Shown here piece after piece: positions 14,045 through 14,153 of a stretch of 14,153 nt of DNA (positions are counted from its first letter, which is position 1; the number at the start of each line of letters is the position of its first letter). The translations under genes and the position numbers were made by a program. The DNA lies in NCBI GenBank assembly GCA_964609375.1, contig CAZSSA010000065.1:1-14153 (forward strand). Reading direction: 5' to 3'. The DNA comes from CAZDUS01 sp964609375 (GTDB lineage: Bacteria; Verrucomicrobiota; Kiritimatiellia; CAIKKV01; CAITUY01). The notes under the pieces were generated by a model. That model was not told the DNA's origin, did not search any database, and saw only the letters and a program-made list of their open reading frames with translations.

Positions 14045-14073
14045 TTGCAAAATACGCTCCGACTCCTTATAGT
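14045..14073 (+). promoter_or_regulatory. Probable sigma-70-type promoter of the tRNA-Arg gene
   Basis: TTGCAA (14045-14050, 4 of 6 to TTGACA) and TATAGT (14068-14073, 5 of 6 to TATAAT) are separated by exactly 17 nt. Transcription would begin near 14080, about 17 nt before the mature tRNA 5' end at 14097, a plausible short leader. The match is by eye. The same 100-bp divergent region must also carry the nadA promoter on the opposite strand. Confidence 0.55.
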
Positions 14074-14096
14074 CTCGTCCCCGTTGACTCCACGGT

Positions 14097-14153
14097 GTAC
14101 CTGTAGCTCAATTGGACAGAGCATCTGACTACGAATCAGAAGGTTGCAGGTTC
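14097..14153 (+). tRNA. tRNA-Arg (anticodon ACG), 3' end cut by window edge
   Basis: The sequence reads as a tRNA from G1 at 14097: a seven-base acceptor strand (GTACCTG), T8-A9, a D-arm beginning GCTC, and an anticodon stem TCTGA/TCAGA (14124-14128 with 14136-14140). The loop CTACGAA has anticodon ACG at 14131-14133. A variable region and the start of the T-arm follow (GCAGGTTC), where the window ends. ACG reads CGN arginine codons after deamination of A34 to inosine. The 3' acceptor strand and CCA are outside the window, so acceptor pairing cannot be checked. Confidence 0.93.

Noticed and set aside
1..14153. CRISPR arrays, insertion sequences, integrase genes, phage genes or tandem repeats
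   Set aside because: None seen by eye. The tRNA-Arg at the right edge could be an integration site, but the flanking sequence that would show it is outside the window.

Overview
The window is a GC-rich bacterial chromosome segment. Most of it (1 to 10801, + strand) is one tightly packed gene run that couples nitrite (possibly sulfite) reduction to synthesis of the siroheme those reductases need. The organism cannot be named from this sequence. The multidomain fusions and GC-rich, G-ending codons might fit a PVC-type or related anaerobic lineage, but that is a guess.

Layout. The window opens inside a gene for a siroheme/4Fe-4S nitrite or sulfite reductase (5' end cut off). A formate/nitrite-family channel follows (nirC-like, 1333-2154), then a NADH nitrite reductase with NirB and NirD fused in one 903-residue chain (2141-4852). 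Four tetrapyrrole genes come next: a SirC-HemA fusion (4893-6389), a HemC-CobA-HemD fusion (6364-8532), hemB (8529-9515) and hemL (9518-10801). Genes overlap or sit 2 to about 80 bp apart, most behind good Shine-Dalgarno sequences, which suggests an operon. A convergent pair on the - strand, nadA then uvrB (13996 down to 10910), lies beyond a 108-bp gap. A tRNA-Arg(ACG) on the + strand is cut by the right edge.

How the genes work together. HemA and HemL turn glutamyl-tRNA into 5-aminolevulinate. HemB makes porphobilinogen. The HemC and HemD parts should make uroporphyrinogen III. CobA methylates it to precorrin-2 and the SirC part oxidises that to sirohydrochlorin, one step from siroheme. The siroheme would serve NirB and the first reductase. 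The channel would import nitrite or export it when it accumulates.

Most unusual point. Several tetrapyrrole domains look cut down to their cores. The HemC part keeps the substrate/cofactor-binding arginines and the catalytic aspartate of domains 1 and 2, but stops at the domain 2/3 boundary. It therefore lacks the domain that carries the cysteine holding the dipyrromethane cofactor. The HemA part ends before the usual C-terminal dimerisation domain. The SirC part lacks the C-terminal helical region seen in CysG/Met8. If no complete HemC exists elsewhere in the genome, this would be a variant way of making uroporphyrinogen III.
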